Assembly: GCF_004114535.1 (NCBI RefSeq) | Contig: NZ_LBJC01000033.1 | Coordinates: 535,012 to 599,011, forward strand | Direction of reading: 5' to 3' | Length of the DNA stretch: 64,000 nucleotides | From: Bradyrhizobium nanningense | GTDB taxonomy: Bacteria > Pseudomonadota > Alphaproteobacteria > Rhizobiales > Xanthobacteraceae | Part shown: in pieces, positions 43,346 to 52,265 of the stretch | Layout: every line of letters starts with the position of its first letter | Numbering within the stretch: the stretch's first letter is position 1 | Position numbers and translations under genes: made by a program | The notes under the pieces: model-generated | Seen by the model: the letters and a program-made list of their open reading frames with translations, nothing else | What the model was told of the DNA's origin: nothing | Database searches by the model: none

Positions 43346-44983
43346 CTACGCCTCGAAATTGCCGGCGCGGAAATCCATCGCGAAGGCCGGCGATGCCTTC
43401 CACTTGATCGATTTCGGCTTGGCCGTGAAGGTCGCGTTCTGGTGCAGCACCGTGTAGGCGGGGTCCTCGCGCTCGGCGATCTCCAGCATGCGGCGGAACG
43501 CCTTCTTGCGCGCAGGCCGGTCGGTCGAGGTCTCCAGGAACTCCGAGAGCTTGTTCAGCTCGACATTGGTCCATTCGCCGATCTGCTGCTGCTGGCCGTT
43601 CGGCCCGTGCTGGGCGACCAGCGACGACACAGGATCGTTGAAGGCGGCCGAGTTCGACCAGTCGCGCACGGCACGCGTGGGCGCCCGCTCCATGATCTGC
43701 GACCAGTTCTCCTTGGTCTCGATCTGCACGTTGAGGCCCACCGATTTCCACATCTCGACCAGCACCTGCGCGGTCGCGACCTGGTTGGTGTAGTAATTGT
43801 TGAGCAAGCGATAGGGAATCGGATCGCCCTTGTAATTGGCCTGCTTGAGCAGATCCTGCGCCAGCTTCGGATCGTAGGCCGGCACGCTCCAGTCGGCGTT
43901 GAACATGTCGCCGTAGAACTCCCATTGCAGGCCCTTCGGCACGCGGGTGCGGCCGGCCCACAGGCTGTCGACGATGGCCTGGCGGTCGATCGCATGGGTG
44001 AAGGCGCGCCTGACAAGCGGATTGGCGAGCACGGCGTGGTTCTTGTCGAACACGGTCAGGCGGTGGTTGAGGATGGTGCCGCCCTGCACTTCGAACGCCG
44101 AATTCTTTTCGATGCCGGCGATCTGGTCCGGCGGGATGTCGCAGGCGAACTGGTACTCGCCCGAGAGCAGCCCGTTGATGCGGCTCGCCACTTCAGGCAC
44201 TTCGAGGAAGCGGATGCGCTTGAGCGGCGGACGGCCGCCCCAATATTCGTCGTGTGCTTCCAGGGTCAACGACACGTCGGGCTTGAGCTCGACGACCTTG
44301 TAGGGACCTGTCGTGACGGGCTTGCGCGCCCAGTCGAGATAGCTTGCGGACTCCTCCCACGCGCGGCGGTTCATGATGTCGGAGCCGTAGCGCGACAGCC
44401 GGCCTTCGATGGTGACGTCGGGCGTCGCGTTGTAGAAGCGCACGGTGTATCTATCGAAGGCATCGACGCGCACGAGGTCGGGCCAGATGCGGCGGGCGAC
44501 GGCGGGCACATCAGGCGGCAGCTCCTTGCCGGGCCGCGGCGTCGGGACCTTCTCGAAGGCCTGGATCGTGGAGCGGCTCTTGGCCTCGGTCTCGCCGAAC
44601 ATGCGCTCGCGGCTGAAGGTGAAGACGACGTCCTCGGCCGTGAGCTCGTCGCCATTGTGGAATTTGACGCCCTGGCGCAGCTTCACCTCGACGGTCTGGT
44701 CGTCGATGCGGCGCCATTCGGTGGCAAGGCCCGGCACGGCCTCCAGATTGCCGCGCCAGTTCTTCGAGATCAGCCCTTCCCAGATTGAGGAGAAGAACAC
44801 GCGCTCGCCGACATTGGACTGCTCGCGCAGCACGTCGAGGACGTTCGCATTGGTGACCTTCTGCACGGCGATCGTCACCGACGGACGATTGTCGCCCTGC
44901 GCGATGGCAAAGCGCGGCAGCAGCAATGTGCTTGCGGCCGCACCGCCGGATTTCAGGATGGTGCGACGGGTAAAATTACTCAT
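43346..44983 (-). CDS. ABC transporter substrate-binding protein, family 5 (peptide/oligosaccharide type), Tat-exported
   Basis: A 545-residue receptor with a twin-arginine signal (FTRRTILKSGGAAAS). Family 5 landmarks include WEGLISKNWRGN, LRQGVKFHNGDELTAEDVVFTF, DWARKPVTTGPYKVVEL and VRRAFTHAIDRQAIVDSLW. The ligand may be a peptide, but receptors of this class in rhizobia also take up opines, oligosaccharides or plant compounds. The neighbouring isomerase hints at a sugar-like ligand. It is the second gene of the operon, 29 nt after the isomerase. Confidence 0.93.
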   Translation of the reverse strand: MSNFTRRTILKSGGAAASTLLLPRFAIAQGDNRPSVTIAVQKVTNANVLDVLREQSNVGERVFFSSIWEGLISKNWRGNLEAVPGLATEWRRIDDQTVEVKLRQGVKFHNGDELTAEDVVFTFSRERMFGETEAKSRSTIQAFEKVPTPRPGKELPPDVPAVARRIWPDLVRVDAFDRYTVRFYNATPDVTIEGRLSRYGSDIMNRRAWEESASYLDWARKPVTTGPYKVVELKPDVSLTLEAHDEYWGGRPPLKRIRFLEVPEVASRINGLLSGEYQFACDIPPDQIAGIEKNSAFEVQGGTILNHRLTVFDKNHAVLANPLVRRAFTHAIDRQAIVDSLWAGRTRVPKGLQWEFYGDMFNADWSVPAYDPKLAQDLLKQANYKGDPIPYRLLNNYYTNQVATAQVLVEMWKSVGLNVQIETKENWSQIMERAPTRAVRDWSNSAAFNDPVSSLVAQHGPNGQQQQIGEWTNVELNKLSEFLETSTDRPARKKAFRRMLEIAEREDPAYTVLHQNATFTAKPKSIKWKASPAFAMDFRAGNFEA

Positions 44984-45012
44984 GGCGGTAACCCCTGCCC
45001 TGGATGATGCTT

Positions 45013-45828
45013 TTATTCGGCGAGACCGAGCGCGGCGAGATGGGCTGCGCCGGCGCGGACGTCGTCGTGATTGCGGAGTTCGAGGATCAGCCGCGGGTTG
45101 GACGTGAGCCGTCCCAGCGCGCGGAACACGGCGCCCCAGGGGATGTTGCCTTCACCCGGGGCCCAGTGCCGGTCGGCAAATCCGTCGGTGTCCTGCAGAT
45201 GCACATGCGTCAGCATGTCGCCGGCGGTCTCGACATAGTAGTCGACCGGCGGTGCGCCGGTGGAGATGTACGCGTAGTTGGCGTGACCCGTATCGAGCGA
45301 GACGCGGACCTTGCTGCTTTCGAGCGCCCTTGCGAGACGGACGCGGTCGCGCGGATCCTTGTCCTCGATGTTCTCGATGACGATCTCACAGCCGATGGTT
45401 TCCGCTCGCGCGATGACTTCGGCGAGCGTCGCCTTGACGCGTTCGACGAGATTGCCGCGGTTGTCCGGATAGAGATCGAGATTGTTGTGGTCCCAGGTCG
45501 TGAATGGCGAGTGGATCACCATCTGCGTCGCGCCGAGGAACTCGGCGGCTTCCAGGCCCTGAAGCAGGCGCTTGGTCACCGCCTGGCGGATCATGGGATC
45601 GTGGCTGTCGATCTTGAAGCCCCAGAAGGGACCATGGATGCCAAGCCGGCCGGTGTGGCCGGACAGCATCTGCTTGATCTCGCCGGCGGTGCTGCGCCAA
45701 TCGCTGTCGAGAAGATCGGCGCGGAAGAAATCCTGGATTTCGAGATCGCGCTGCCGCTCCAGAAGCCAGTCGCGATGCGCAGGGATCGATTTGATGGACA
45801 ATGCGGCGCCCAACACCGGCTTCGACAT
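45013..45828 (-). CDS. Sugar phosphate isomerase/epimerase family protein (xylose isomerase-like TIM barrel)
   Basis: From ATG 45828 (AAGGAG 6 nt upstream) the product is 271 residues. It has the AP-endonuclease-2/xylose isomerase-like TIM barrel: GIHGPFWGF, MVIHSPFTTWDH, IVIENIEDKD, VSLDTGHANYAY and THVHLQDTDG, with metal-binding Glu, Asp and His. Earlier in-frame starts up to 45999 lie upstream of this site. It is probably the first gene of the peptide-type ABC operon, which supports processing of an imported sugar or sugar acid. The exact reaction is unknown. Confidence 0.9.
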   Translation of the reverse strand: MSKPVLGAALSIKSIPAHRDWLLERQRDLEIQDFFRADLLDSDWRSTAGEIKQMLSGHTGRLGIHGPFWGFKIDSHDPMIRQAVTKRLLQGLEAAEFLGATQMVIHSPFTTWDHNNLDLYPDNRGNLVERVKATLAEVIARAETIGCEIVIENIEDKDPRDRVRLARALESSKVRVSLDTGHANYAYISTGAPPVDYYVETAGDMLTHVHLQDTDGFADRHWAPGEGNIPWGAVFRALGRLTSNPRLILELRNHDDVRAGAAHLAALGLAE

Positions 45829-46279
45829 GGCTTGCTCCTTGGCCGTCAGCGATGACGGGAGCAGCGCTAGACCAGTTCGATGACAGGCCCGTGAAATGCA
45901 GGTTCCGTAGCGCCGGGAGATGTGGACATCCTGCCGACCGCGCGCTCCGGATTCAGACGACAGCGATCGCGGCGCCGATGCCGAACGAACACAGCGCAAT
46001 CGGTATTCGTGTCCGTAGTGATCCGGAATGGAATCCTAACCAACCTTCGCGTACATCGCGGGACATCGATCGGCGGCCACTTCCACGGGCATCACCCTCT
46101 GATCGCGCACCACGGGGTTGGGGGACCACATGGGGCGGGGATTGAAGGCTGGGGCAAGGTGACGAGGTCCGGACTCCTAGGCACTCCGGGCCTCGAAACT
46201 TTCTTAGATTGAACGCAGCAACGCGCCGTCCGGCTGGGGCATCCGGGCGGCGCGTTGTCGTTTCAGCGGGGGCTTTCCA
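45829..46279. other. Intergenic region, about 450 nt
   Basis: Apart from the hairpin at 46220-46256 no feature is clear. Several short frames overlap here, none with a good start or recognisable product. It should hold the promoter of the isomerase/ABC operon near 45850-46000. Confidence 0.5.
46220..46256. terminator. Strong hairpin, likely terminator of the DUF1236 gene
   Basis: AACGCGCCG pairs with CGGCGCGTT, with a further CCGG/CCGG pair inside and an 8-10 nt loop. It lies 24 nt after the minus-strand gene ending at 46280. There is no long T-run on either side, so its efficiency is uncertain. Confidence 0.65.
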
Positions 46280-47557
46280 TTAGCGTGTCTGCGGCTCGAG
46301 CGTCACGGTGCAGTCGCCCTGCCCTTGCGTTGCGACCACGATGTTGCCCGCCGGTGCGCCAAGTGCAATTGGGGCTGAGGAGCCGCCGCCGGGCATCTGA
46401 ACCGTCACGCTCAGCGAATCCGAGCGCGCAGTCGAGCCGATGGTTGAGGGTTCTGCTTGGGCGACATTGCCCGAAGCGTCACGCCGCATGATCTGACAGT
46501 TCACGTTACTTGCGCCGGCCGCCGCCACGCTCGATGTGGCGCTGCCGCCCATTTGCGCCCGGGCGCGCGACGGATCGCGCGGCACCTGACTGACGATGCG
46601 ATGCGTGCGCGGCTCCACGATGACGACATCGTCATCCGTGGCGAAATATTCGTAGTCGCGATATTCCGGCTCGATCGACACGATCTCGGGCGGAAGCCGG
46701 TAGAGACGCACGCGCGGCGGAATCGTCTCGCCGACCCGGATCGAGATGTTCAGGTTGTGCTCGGGCTGTGCCAGGCGTGCGCGGCTTACCGTTTCGGACA
46801 TCCGCACCTGCTTCTCGGTCGTCACCTGGGCCTGCTGATTGACCTGCGTGTTGGTCTGGGTGGTCTGGTTGGCTTGATTGGTCTGCGTGCCCGAGGTGCT
46901 AGGCGCAGTCTGCGCATTGTTGGTCGGAGCCGGCCGACTCGTGTCCGTTGCGGTGGCTGGCCGGTTGGTCTGCTGCGCCGGCTGCTGCTGCTCGGCAGCA
47001 TTGCGCGGCGGCTGGGCCTGATTCTGCTCTTTCTGGTTGGCCGCAGCCCCAGTCCGCTCGTTCTGCTGACCGGCGGGACCGGTCTTGGATTTCTCGGACT
47101 CGGCTGCTGATTTCTGCGGCGCCGACTTGTCCTGCTTCTGCTGCTTCGTCTCGGCGCTGCTCTTGCCGCTGTCGTGTCCCGGTTTCGCGCCCTCGGCTTC
47201 ACGGTTGCGATCCCGCGCAGGCTCGCGAGATTCCTGTGCCTGATCTTTAGCCTTCGGCTGATTGCGCTCAGAAGCCGTGGCCGGTTGACGCTTGTCCTCG
47301 TTCGCCTCGTGCTTGGCGGCGCCGCCCTTCTCCTCGCGGCCCGCGCCTTGCAGTCGCTCCTGGGCGCCCTGTGCGCGCTCTTGAACACGTTCTTGAACCC
47401 GTTCTTGGGCGCCGCCGCGCTGCGGCGCAGCGCCTTTCGCCGGCTCCTCGGTCCGTTTCGGCTCGTCTCTGCGCTCACCGGGCGCCTGGGCGTAGGCAAA
47501 GCCGGAAGCAAGCATCAGTCCGATAGCCGCAGTCGATAACATCAAGTGTTGACGCAT
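46280..47557 (-). CDS. DUF1236 family protein with long low-complexity region
   Basis: From ATG 47557 (GAGGAG upstream) the product is 425 residues with a Sec signal ending FAYAQA. Residues about 25-240 are low complexity: Gln, Glu, Lys, Ala and Thr-rich, with units such as QERVQERVQERAQ and QTNQANQTTQTNTQVNQ. A DUF1236-like domain follows (RVRLYRLPPEIVSIEPEYRD and DDDVVIVEPRTHRIV), then a C-terminal part with two Cys (NCQIMRRD, DCTVTLE). The function of DUF1236 is unknown; proteins of this type are cell-envelope proteins of rhizobia. Confidence 0.8.
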   Translation of the reverse strand: MRQHLMLSTAAIGLMLASGFAYAQAPGERRDEPKRTEEPAKGAAPQRGGAQERVQERVQERAQGAQERLQGAGREEKGGAAKHEANEDKRQPATASERNQPKAKDQAQESREPARDRNREAEGAKPGHDSGKSSAETKQQKQDKSAPQKSAAESEKSKTGPAGQQNERTGAAANQKEQNQAQPPRNAAEQQQPAQQTNRPATATDTSRPAPTNNAQTAPSTSGTQTNQANQTTQTNTQVNQQAQVTTEKQVRMSETVSRARLAQPEHNLNISIRVGETIPPRVRLYRLPPEIVSIEPEYRDYEYFATDDDVVIVEPRTHRIVSQVPRDPSRARAQMGGSATSSVAAAGASNVNCQIMRRDASGNVAQAEPSTIGSTARSDSLSVTVQMPGGGSSAPIALGAPAGNIVVATQGQGDCTVTLEPQTR

Positions 47558-47650
47558 GGTCCCTCTCCTCGACAATTCGCAAAAACAAACGCGAACGTTC
47601 TGTGGGTGCGAAGGTTCCTGAGGAGGAACGAGGGGCGATCACGCCGGGAG

Positions 47651-48034
47651 TTACATCGCGTCCTTGAGCGTGAGGCGGGCCGTGAATGTCACGCTGGTCT
47701 TGCCGACCAGCGCCATGCCTTCGACCTCGGCGCCGCCGGCGGAATAGTCGCCCGAGAAACCGCAGGTGACCTCCCTGCCGCCGAATGCGAGCGTCCTGCC
47801 GACGGCTTCGGTGTGCTGGTTGACGATCATGTCGCCGCGCCACTTGCCGTTCCGAAACGTGTAGCTGCCGGTGTAGTAAAAATAGCTGTCGCCGCCCATG
47901 ATGCGTCCGTCGCAGAGCACGACGACGCCCCTCGCCTGCCCGCGCTTGCCATCGCGCATCTCGATGTCGAAGATGTAGAGGCCGTCGACGACCTTGGCCT
48001 CTCCCCCGGTTTCTGCCCGATCCCCCGCTGACAT
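47651..48034 (-). CDS. GrlR-like small beta-barrel protein
   Basis: The 127-residue product contains VVDGLYIFDIEMRDG, VVVLCDGRIMGGDSYFYYTGSY and NGKWRGDMIVNQH, the pattern of GrlR family proteins. GrlR was described as a negative regulator of a type III secretion system in enterobacteria, but homologues in rhizobia are often solitary. No secretion genes are in this window, so a different role is likely. ATG 48034 has GGGGAG 8 nt upstream. It is downstream of nadE in the same direction. Confidence 0.7.
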   Translation of the reverse strand: MSAGDRAETGGEAKVVDGLYIFDIEMRDGKRGQARGVVVLCDGRIMGGDSYFYYTGSYTFRNGKWRGDMIVNQHTEAVGRTLAFGGREVTCGFSGDYSAGGAEVEGMALVGKTSVTFTARLTLKDAM

Positions 48035-48067
48035 CCGATCATCTCCCCACCGGTCCGCCGCCCCCGA

Positions 48068-50101
48068 TCAGTTCGGAACGTTCCGTTCGAGATCCTCGAG
48101 CCATGCCGCTGCGCTCGAATCCGACGGCGCACGCCAGTCGCCGCGCGGCGACAGCGAACCGCCCGCCGAAACCTTCGGGCCGTTCGGCATCGCCGAGCGC
48201 TTGAACTGGCTGAAGGCGAAGAAGCGGCGCAGGAACACTTCGAGCCAGCGGCGGATCTCCTTGAGATCATAGGCCTTGCGACGGTCGCTCGGGAAGGCCG
48301 GCGGCCATGCGCCCTTGGCAACGTCCTTCCAGGCGTGCTGCGCCATGAAGGCGATCTTGGACGGGCGCATGCCGAACCGCAGCGTGTAGAACAGGTTGAA
48401 ATCCTGCAGCTCGTACGGACCGACCGACGCTTCCGTGCTCTGCGGCTTCTGGCCGGCCTCCACCGGCACCAGCTCGGGCGAGATTTCGGCGACCAGGATC
48501 GCACCCAGCGTGCGGTTGACGTCGTCGCTGAACTGCTTCGACGAGATCACCCAGCGGATCAGGTGTTGGATCAGCGTCTTCGGTACGCCGGCATTGACGT
48601 TGTAATGCGCCATCTGGTCGCCGACGCCATAGGTGCACCAGCCGAGCGCCAGCTCGGAGAGATCGCCGGTTCCGATCACGATGCCACCGTGATGGTTGGC
48701 GAGCCGGAACAGATAATCCGTACGCAGGCCCGCCTGCACGTTCTCGAAGGTGACGTCGTAGAGCTTCTCGCCCTGGCCGAAGGGATGGCCGATGTCCTTC
48801 AGCATCTGCGTTGCGGTGGTGCGGATGTCGAGCTCCTGCCAGCTCGTGTGCAACGCCTGCATCAGCGCCAGCGCATGGGTCTTGCTCTCGCTGCCGGTGG
48901 CAAAGCCCGGCATGGTGTAGGCCAGGATGTTCTCGCGCGGCAGGCTAAGCAGATCGACCGCCTTGGCGGCGACGATCAGCGCGTGCGTGGAATCGAGCCC
49001 GCCTGAGACGCCGATCACCACGCGCTTGGTGCCGGTGGCGCGCATGCGCTGCACGAGGCCGGCGACCTGGATGTTGTAGGCCTCGTAGCAATCCTGCTCG
49101 AGCAGGCTTTCGTCGCTCGGCACGAACGGGAAGCGCTCGATCTTGCGCAGGAAACCGATGTCGGCGGCGGGCGGCTTCAGGGCGAACGTCACCTTGCGGA
49201 AAAACGCCTCGCGCTGGCGGCGGTTATCGTCGAACGTGCCCATCAGCGCACGTTCCTGCCTGAGCAGATCGAGATCGACGTCGGCCGTGGTGATCTGACC
49301 GCCCTGCCGGAACCGCTCGCCCTCGGCCAGCAGCACGCCGTTCTCGTAGATCGAGGTCTGGCCGTCCCAGGAAAGATCCGTGGTCGATTCCCCTGCCCCG
49401 GCTGCCGCGTAGACGTAAGCCGCAAGGCAGCGTGCCGACGTCGACTGGCACAGCAGCGCGCGCGAGCGCGCCCGCCCGATCGTGATCGGGCTGCCCGAGA
49501 GATTGATCAACACGCTCGCGCCGGCGAGTGCGAGCTCCGAGGCCGGCGTTACCGGGATCCACATGTCCTCGCAGATCTCGACGCCGATGGTGAGGCCCGG
49601 AACGTCTTCGGCCGAAAACAGGAGGTCGACGCCAAACGGCGCATGCAGCCTGCCGAACGCGATCGTCTCCCCGACCATGCCGGCGCCCGAGGCGAAATGC
49701 CGACCCTCGTAGAATTCGCGATAGGTCGGCAGATAGGTCTTCGGCACCACGCCGAGAACGTTGCCGCGATGAATGACGACGGCGCAATTGTAGATGCGAT
49801 GGCCAAAGCGCAGCGGCGCGCCGACGATCAGGACCGTCATCAGTCCCGCGGAGGCTTCGACGAGGCCCGCGAGGCCGCGCTCGACGGCATCGAGCAGCGG
49901 GTCCTGCTTGACCAGATCTTCGATCGCATAACCGGACAGGCACAACTCTGGAAACACGGCGACCGCCACCGATTGCTCGTGGCAGGCATTGGCCGCCGCC
50001 AGCACGGCCTTCGCGTTGGCCGAGGGATCGGCGACATGGGAGGTGGTGACACAGGCCGCCACGCGCGCAAATCCGTGAGCGTAGATCGAGTGGAAAGTCA
50101 T
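48068..50101 (-). CDS. nadE: Glutamine-dependent NAD+ synthetase
   Basis: NadE makes NAD+ from deamido-NAD+ with glutamine. The 677-residue enzyme has an N-terminal nitrilase-type glutaminase domain: Glu in FPELCLSGY, Lys in VPKTYLPTYREF and Cys in GVEICEDMW. The C-terminal synthetase domain has the P-loop SGGLDSTHAL (about 365-374) and the later GTGDLSELALGWCTYG. The catalytic triad of the glutaminase is intact. Nicotinamidase PncA lies upstream with one gene between, so an NAD salvage group is likely. Confidence 0.96.
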   Translation of the reverse strand: MTFHSIYAHGFARVAACVTTSHVADPSANAKAVLAAANACHEQSVAVAVFPELCLSGYAIEDLVKQDPLLDAVERGLAGLVEASAGLMTVLIVGAPLRFGHRIYNCAVVIHRGNVLGVVPKTYLPTYREFYEGRHFASGAGMVGETIAFGRLHAPFGVDLLFSAEDVPGLTIGVEICEDMWIPVTPASELALAGASVLINLSGSPITIGRARSRALLCQSTSARCLAAYVYAAAGAGESTTDLSWDGQTSIYENGVLLAEGERFRQGGQITTADVDLDLLRQERALMGTFDDNRRQREAFFRKVTFALKPPAADIGFLRKIERFPFVPSDESLLEQDCYEAYNIQVAGLVQRMRATGTKRVVIGVSGGLDSTHALIVAAKAVDLLSLPRENILAYTMPGFATGSESKTHALALMQALHTSWQELDIRTTATQMLKDIGHPFGQGEKLYDVTFENVQAGLRTDYLFRLANHHGGIVIGTGDLSELALGWCTYGVGDQMAHYNVNAGVPKTLIQHLIRWVISSKQFSDDVNRTLGAILVAEISPELVPVEAGQKPQSTEASVGPYELQDFNLFYTLRFGMRPSKIAFMAQHAWKDVAKGAWPPAFPSDRRKAYDLKEIRRWLEVFLRRFFAFSQFKRSAMPNGPKVSAGGSLSPRGDWRAPSDSSAAAWLEDLERNVPN

Positions 50102-50241
50102 CGAGCGCAGTACCCTTAAATCTCTTCGCTGCCGCAGTCGTCAGCTCCGGATCCTATGTAGCCCATCGACCGGGTCCCGTGCAGGCCATAAGCCGTCATG
50201 CATAACGGATTTGCAGGGCCGCCGGTTCGCGCCTGACGAGC

Positions 50242-51357
50242 TCAGGCGCTGCGGGCCAGCACGCCCGACAGATCGTCGAGCAGCCATTCGGCGATCCGCG
50301 GCCAAGCATGGGCGTGGGTGCGCGCGCCCATGAACAGGCCGAGGTGATTGCTCGGCTCGGAGGCCGCCGCAATGAAGGCCGGCGGCGTGCCGACGAGGCC
50401 AGCTGTGGCGAGCGCCTGCGCAGCCGGCACGACGTCGTCGTCGAGCCCGGCGAGCAGGAAGACCGGTGCCCTGACGTCCTTCAGATCGACCGTGCGGCCA
50501 AGAGCTTTGAAGCTGCCGCCGGCGATCTGGTTCTCCCGGAAGATCCGGTTGACGACCTCCAGATAATATGCGCCCGGCAGATCGAGCGTCTCCCCGTCCC
50601 AGCGCTCGAAGCGCGCGAGCAGTGCCGCGCCCTCCTCGTCCGACAGATCTCTCTGCAACGCCGCCACGATATCGTCGCGGTTTGGCGCCTTGGACCACAA
50701 GCGGAGCATCTCGCCGCCGCTGACATTGCCACCGCCGCGCGCGACGAGCTGGTCATAGACCATCTCGGGCGCGTTGCGGGTGAGCCGGCACAGCGGGGAC
50801 TCGATCGACAGATCCACGGGAGCACCGACCAGCACCAACCGCCGCACCTTGGCCGGAAAGCGCGCCGCATAGAGCAGCGACAGCCAGCCGCCCTGGCACA
50901 GGCCGACCAGATCGACCGGCGCGCCGATCTCGTCGATAGCGACGTTGAGATCGCCGAGATAGCTGTCGATCGAGAGATAGCGCATGTGAGGTGTGGCTGA
51001 CCGCCAATCGGTCAGGTAGATTCGGTCGATGCCGCCATCTTGCAGGGACCCGACCACACTGTGGCCGGGAGCGAAATCGGCGATCAAGGCCCGGTGCAGC
51101 GCATAGGGTGCACAAATCAGCACTGGCTGGCCGGATCGCTCTCGGGAGCAATCGCGCAGGCGCATCGTCGCGAGCTCCAGCGCAACGCGGTTGGGCGTCG
51201 TCCACGGCAGGTCGCTCGCATCCTGCTCGGGCCGGCCGCGCTCGATCCACCAGAAGCAAGCGTCCATGGCGAGCCGGGCTGCCGTAAACGGCCATAGCAG
51301 CGGCTCATCAGGAGCATGATCCGGTCCGCCAGGCTGTTTGCCGATCTTGTCCACCAT
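50242..51357 (-). CDS. PhaC-like alpha/beta hydrolase (Cys nucleophile)
   Basis: A 371-residue alpha/beta fold protein with the lipase-box-like motif GLCQGGW. Cys stands in the nucleophile position, as in polyhydroxyalkanoate synthases. It also has the acid AGLDDDVVP and a late His in SNHLGLFMG. PHA synthases have a conserved Trp and are longer (~550-600), so this shorter protein could be a depolymerase, a PhaC-like protein or an acyltransferase. ATG 51357 was chosen. It lies between pncA and nadE on the same strand. Confidence 0.75.
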   Translation of the reverse strand: MVDKIGKQPGGPDHAPDEPLLWPFTAARLAMDACFWWIERGRPEQDASDLPWTTPNRVALELATMRLRDCSRERSGQPVLICAPYALHRALIADFAPGHSVVGSLQDGGIDRIYLTDWRSATPHMRYLSIDSYLGDLNVAIDEIGAPVDLVGLCQGGWLSLLYAARFPAKVRRLVLVGAPVDLSIESPLCRLTRNAPEMVYDQLVARGGGNVSGGEMLRLWSKAPNRDDIVAALQRDLSDEEGAALLARFERWDGETLDLPGAYYLEVVNRIFRENQIAGGSFKALGRTVDLKDVRAPVFLLAGLDDDVVPAAQALATAGLVGTPPAFIAAASEPSNHLGLFMGARTHAHAWPRIAEWLLDDLSGVLARSA

Positions 51358-51373
51358 GACGTTCTCAAGGTCC

Positions 51374-52000
51374 TTACAGAAACGCCTCGAGGCTGACGAC
51401 GGAGATGCCGAGCTCGCGAAAACTGTGATGGGCCGCGGCCACGGAGCCATCGAGATCGATGCCGCGGCAGGCGTCCTCGATGACGGCCACCTCCAATCCG
51501 GCCTTGCGCGCATCCTCCGCCGAGAAGCGGACGCAGAAGTCCAGCGCAAGCCCGGCGACGAAGACGGTCTTCAGCTCGCGCTCGCGCAAATAGCCGAGCA
51601 GGCCCGTCGGCGTCCTCTTGTCGTTCTCAAACAAGGCCGAATAGGAATCGATGCCCCGGCGAAAGCCCTTGCGCACCACGAGGCTCGCGCGGGTGATGTC
51701 GAGATCGCGATGGAAGTCGGCGCCGGAGGTGCCTTGCACGCAATGGGTCGGCCAGAGCACCTGGGTGCCGTAGTCGAGCGCGATGGTCTGGAACGGCTGC
51801 TTGCCCGCATGGTTCGGCGCGAACGAAATGTGGTCGCGCGGATGCCAGTCCTGGGTCAGCACCACATTGGCGAATTTTTGGGCGATTCGGTTGATGGCGG
51901 GGACGACCTTCTCACCGCCGGGAACGGCGAGTGCTCCGCCGGTGCAGAAGTCGTTCTGCACGTCGATCGCCAGCAGCACGTCGTGGTCAGAAATCTTCAT
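51374..52000 (-). CDS. pncA: Nicotinamidase
   Basis: PncA turns nicotinamide into nicotinate in NAD salvage. The 208-residue protein starts MKISDHDVLLAIDVQNDF. The catalytic Asp is in DVQNDF, the Lys in VVRKGF and the Cys in LALDFCVRFSA. The metal-binding segment is TQDWHPRDHISF (Asp, His, His). All are present. Earlier in-frame starts (52012 and 52081) are possible but lie before the usual N-terminus. The gene is followed by the PhaC-like gene and then nadE, a sensible NAD module. Confidence 0.95.
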   Translation of the reverse strand: MKISDHDVLLAIDVQNDFCTGGALAVPGGEKVVPAINRIAQKFANVVLTQDWHPRDHISFAPNHAGKQPFQTIALDYGTQVLWPTHCVQGTSGADFHRDLDITRASLVVRKGFRRGIDSYSALFENDKRTPTGLLGYLRERELKTVFVAGLALDFCVRFSAEDARKAGLEVAVIEDACRGIDLDGSVAAAHHSFRELGISVVSLEAFL

Positions 52001-52265
52001 CGCCAGTCTCATTCGATGTGCCCGGCGCGCCGGCGCCTGACAAAGCTGCCTGAGTGTCGGACTTCCCGCGCAGCTTCGCAACCGCCGGAACGGCGCGACA
52101 CCTGCGCGAATTGGTCATCAGACTCCCGCCAGAATGCAACGGTTTGGCCTCGTCCGTGTTGACTAGGCGCACCCGAGGGCGGATTCTCGCACTGACGGGT
52201 GGATGGGGTCGAAGGCGTGGAGGACAGGGTTGCCGCGGCCGGAAGGCGGCGGCGGCCACGAGATC

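Noticed and set aside
42360..43961. 533-codon frame suggesting a longer ATPase
   Set aside because: The first part is an off-frame reading of the receptor gene. GTG 43343 with GAGGCG upstream is the natural start.
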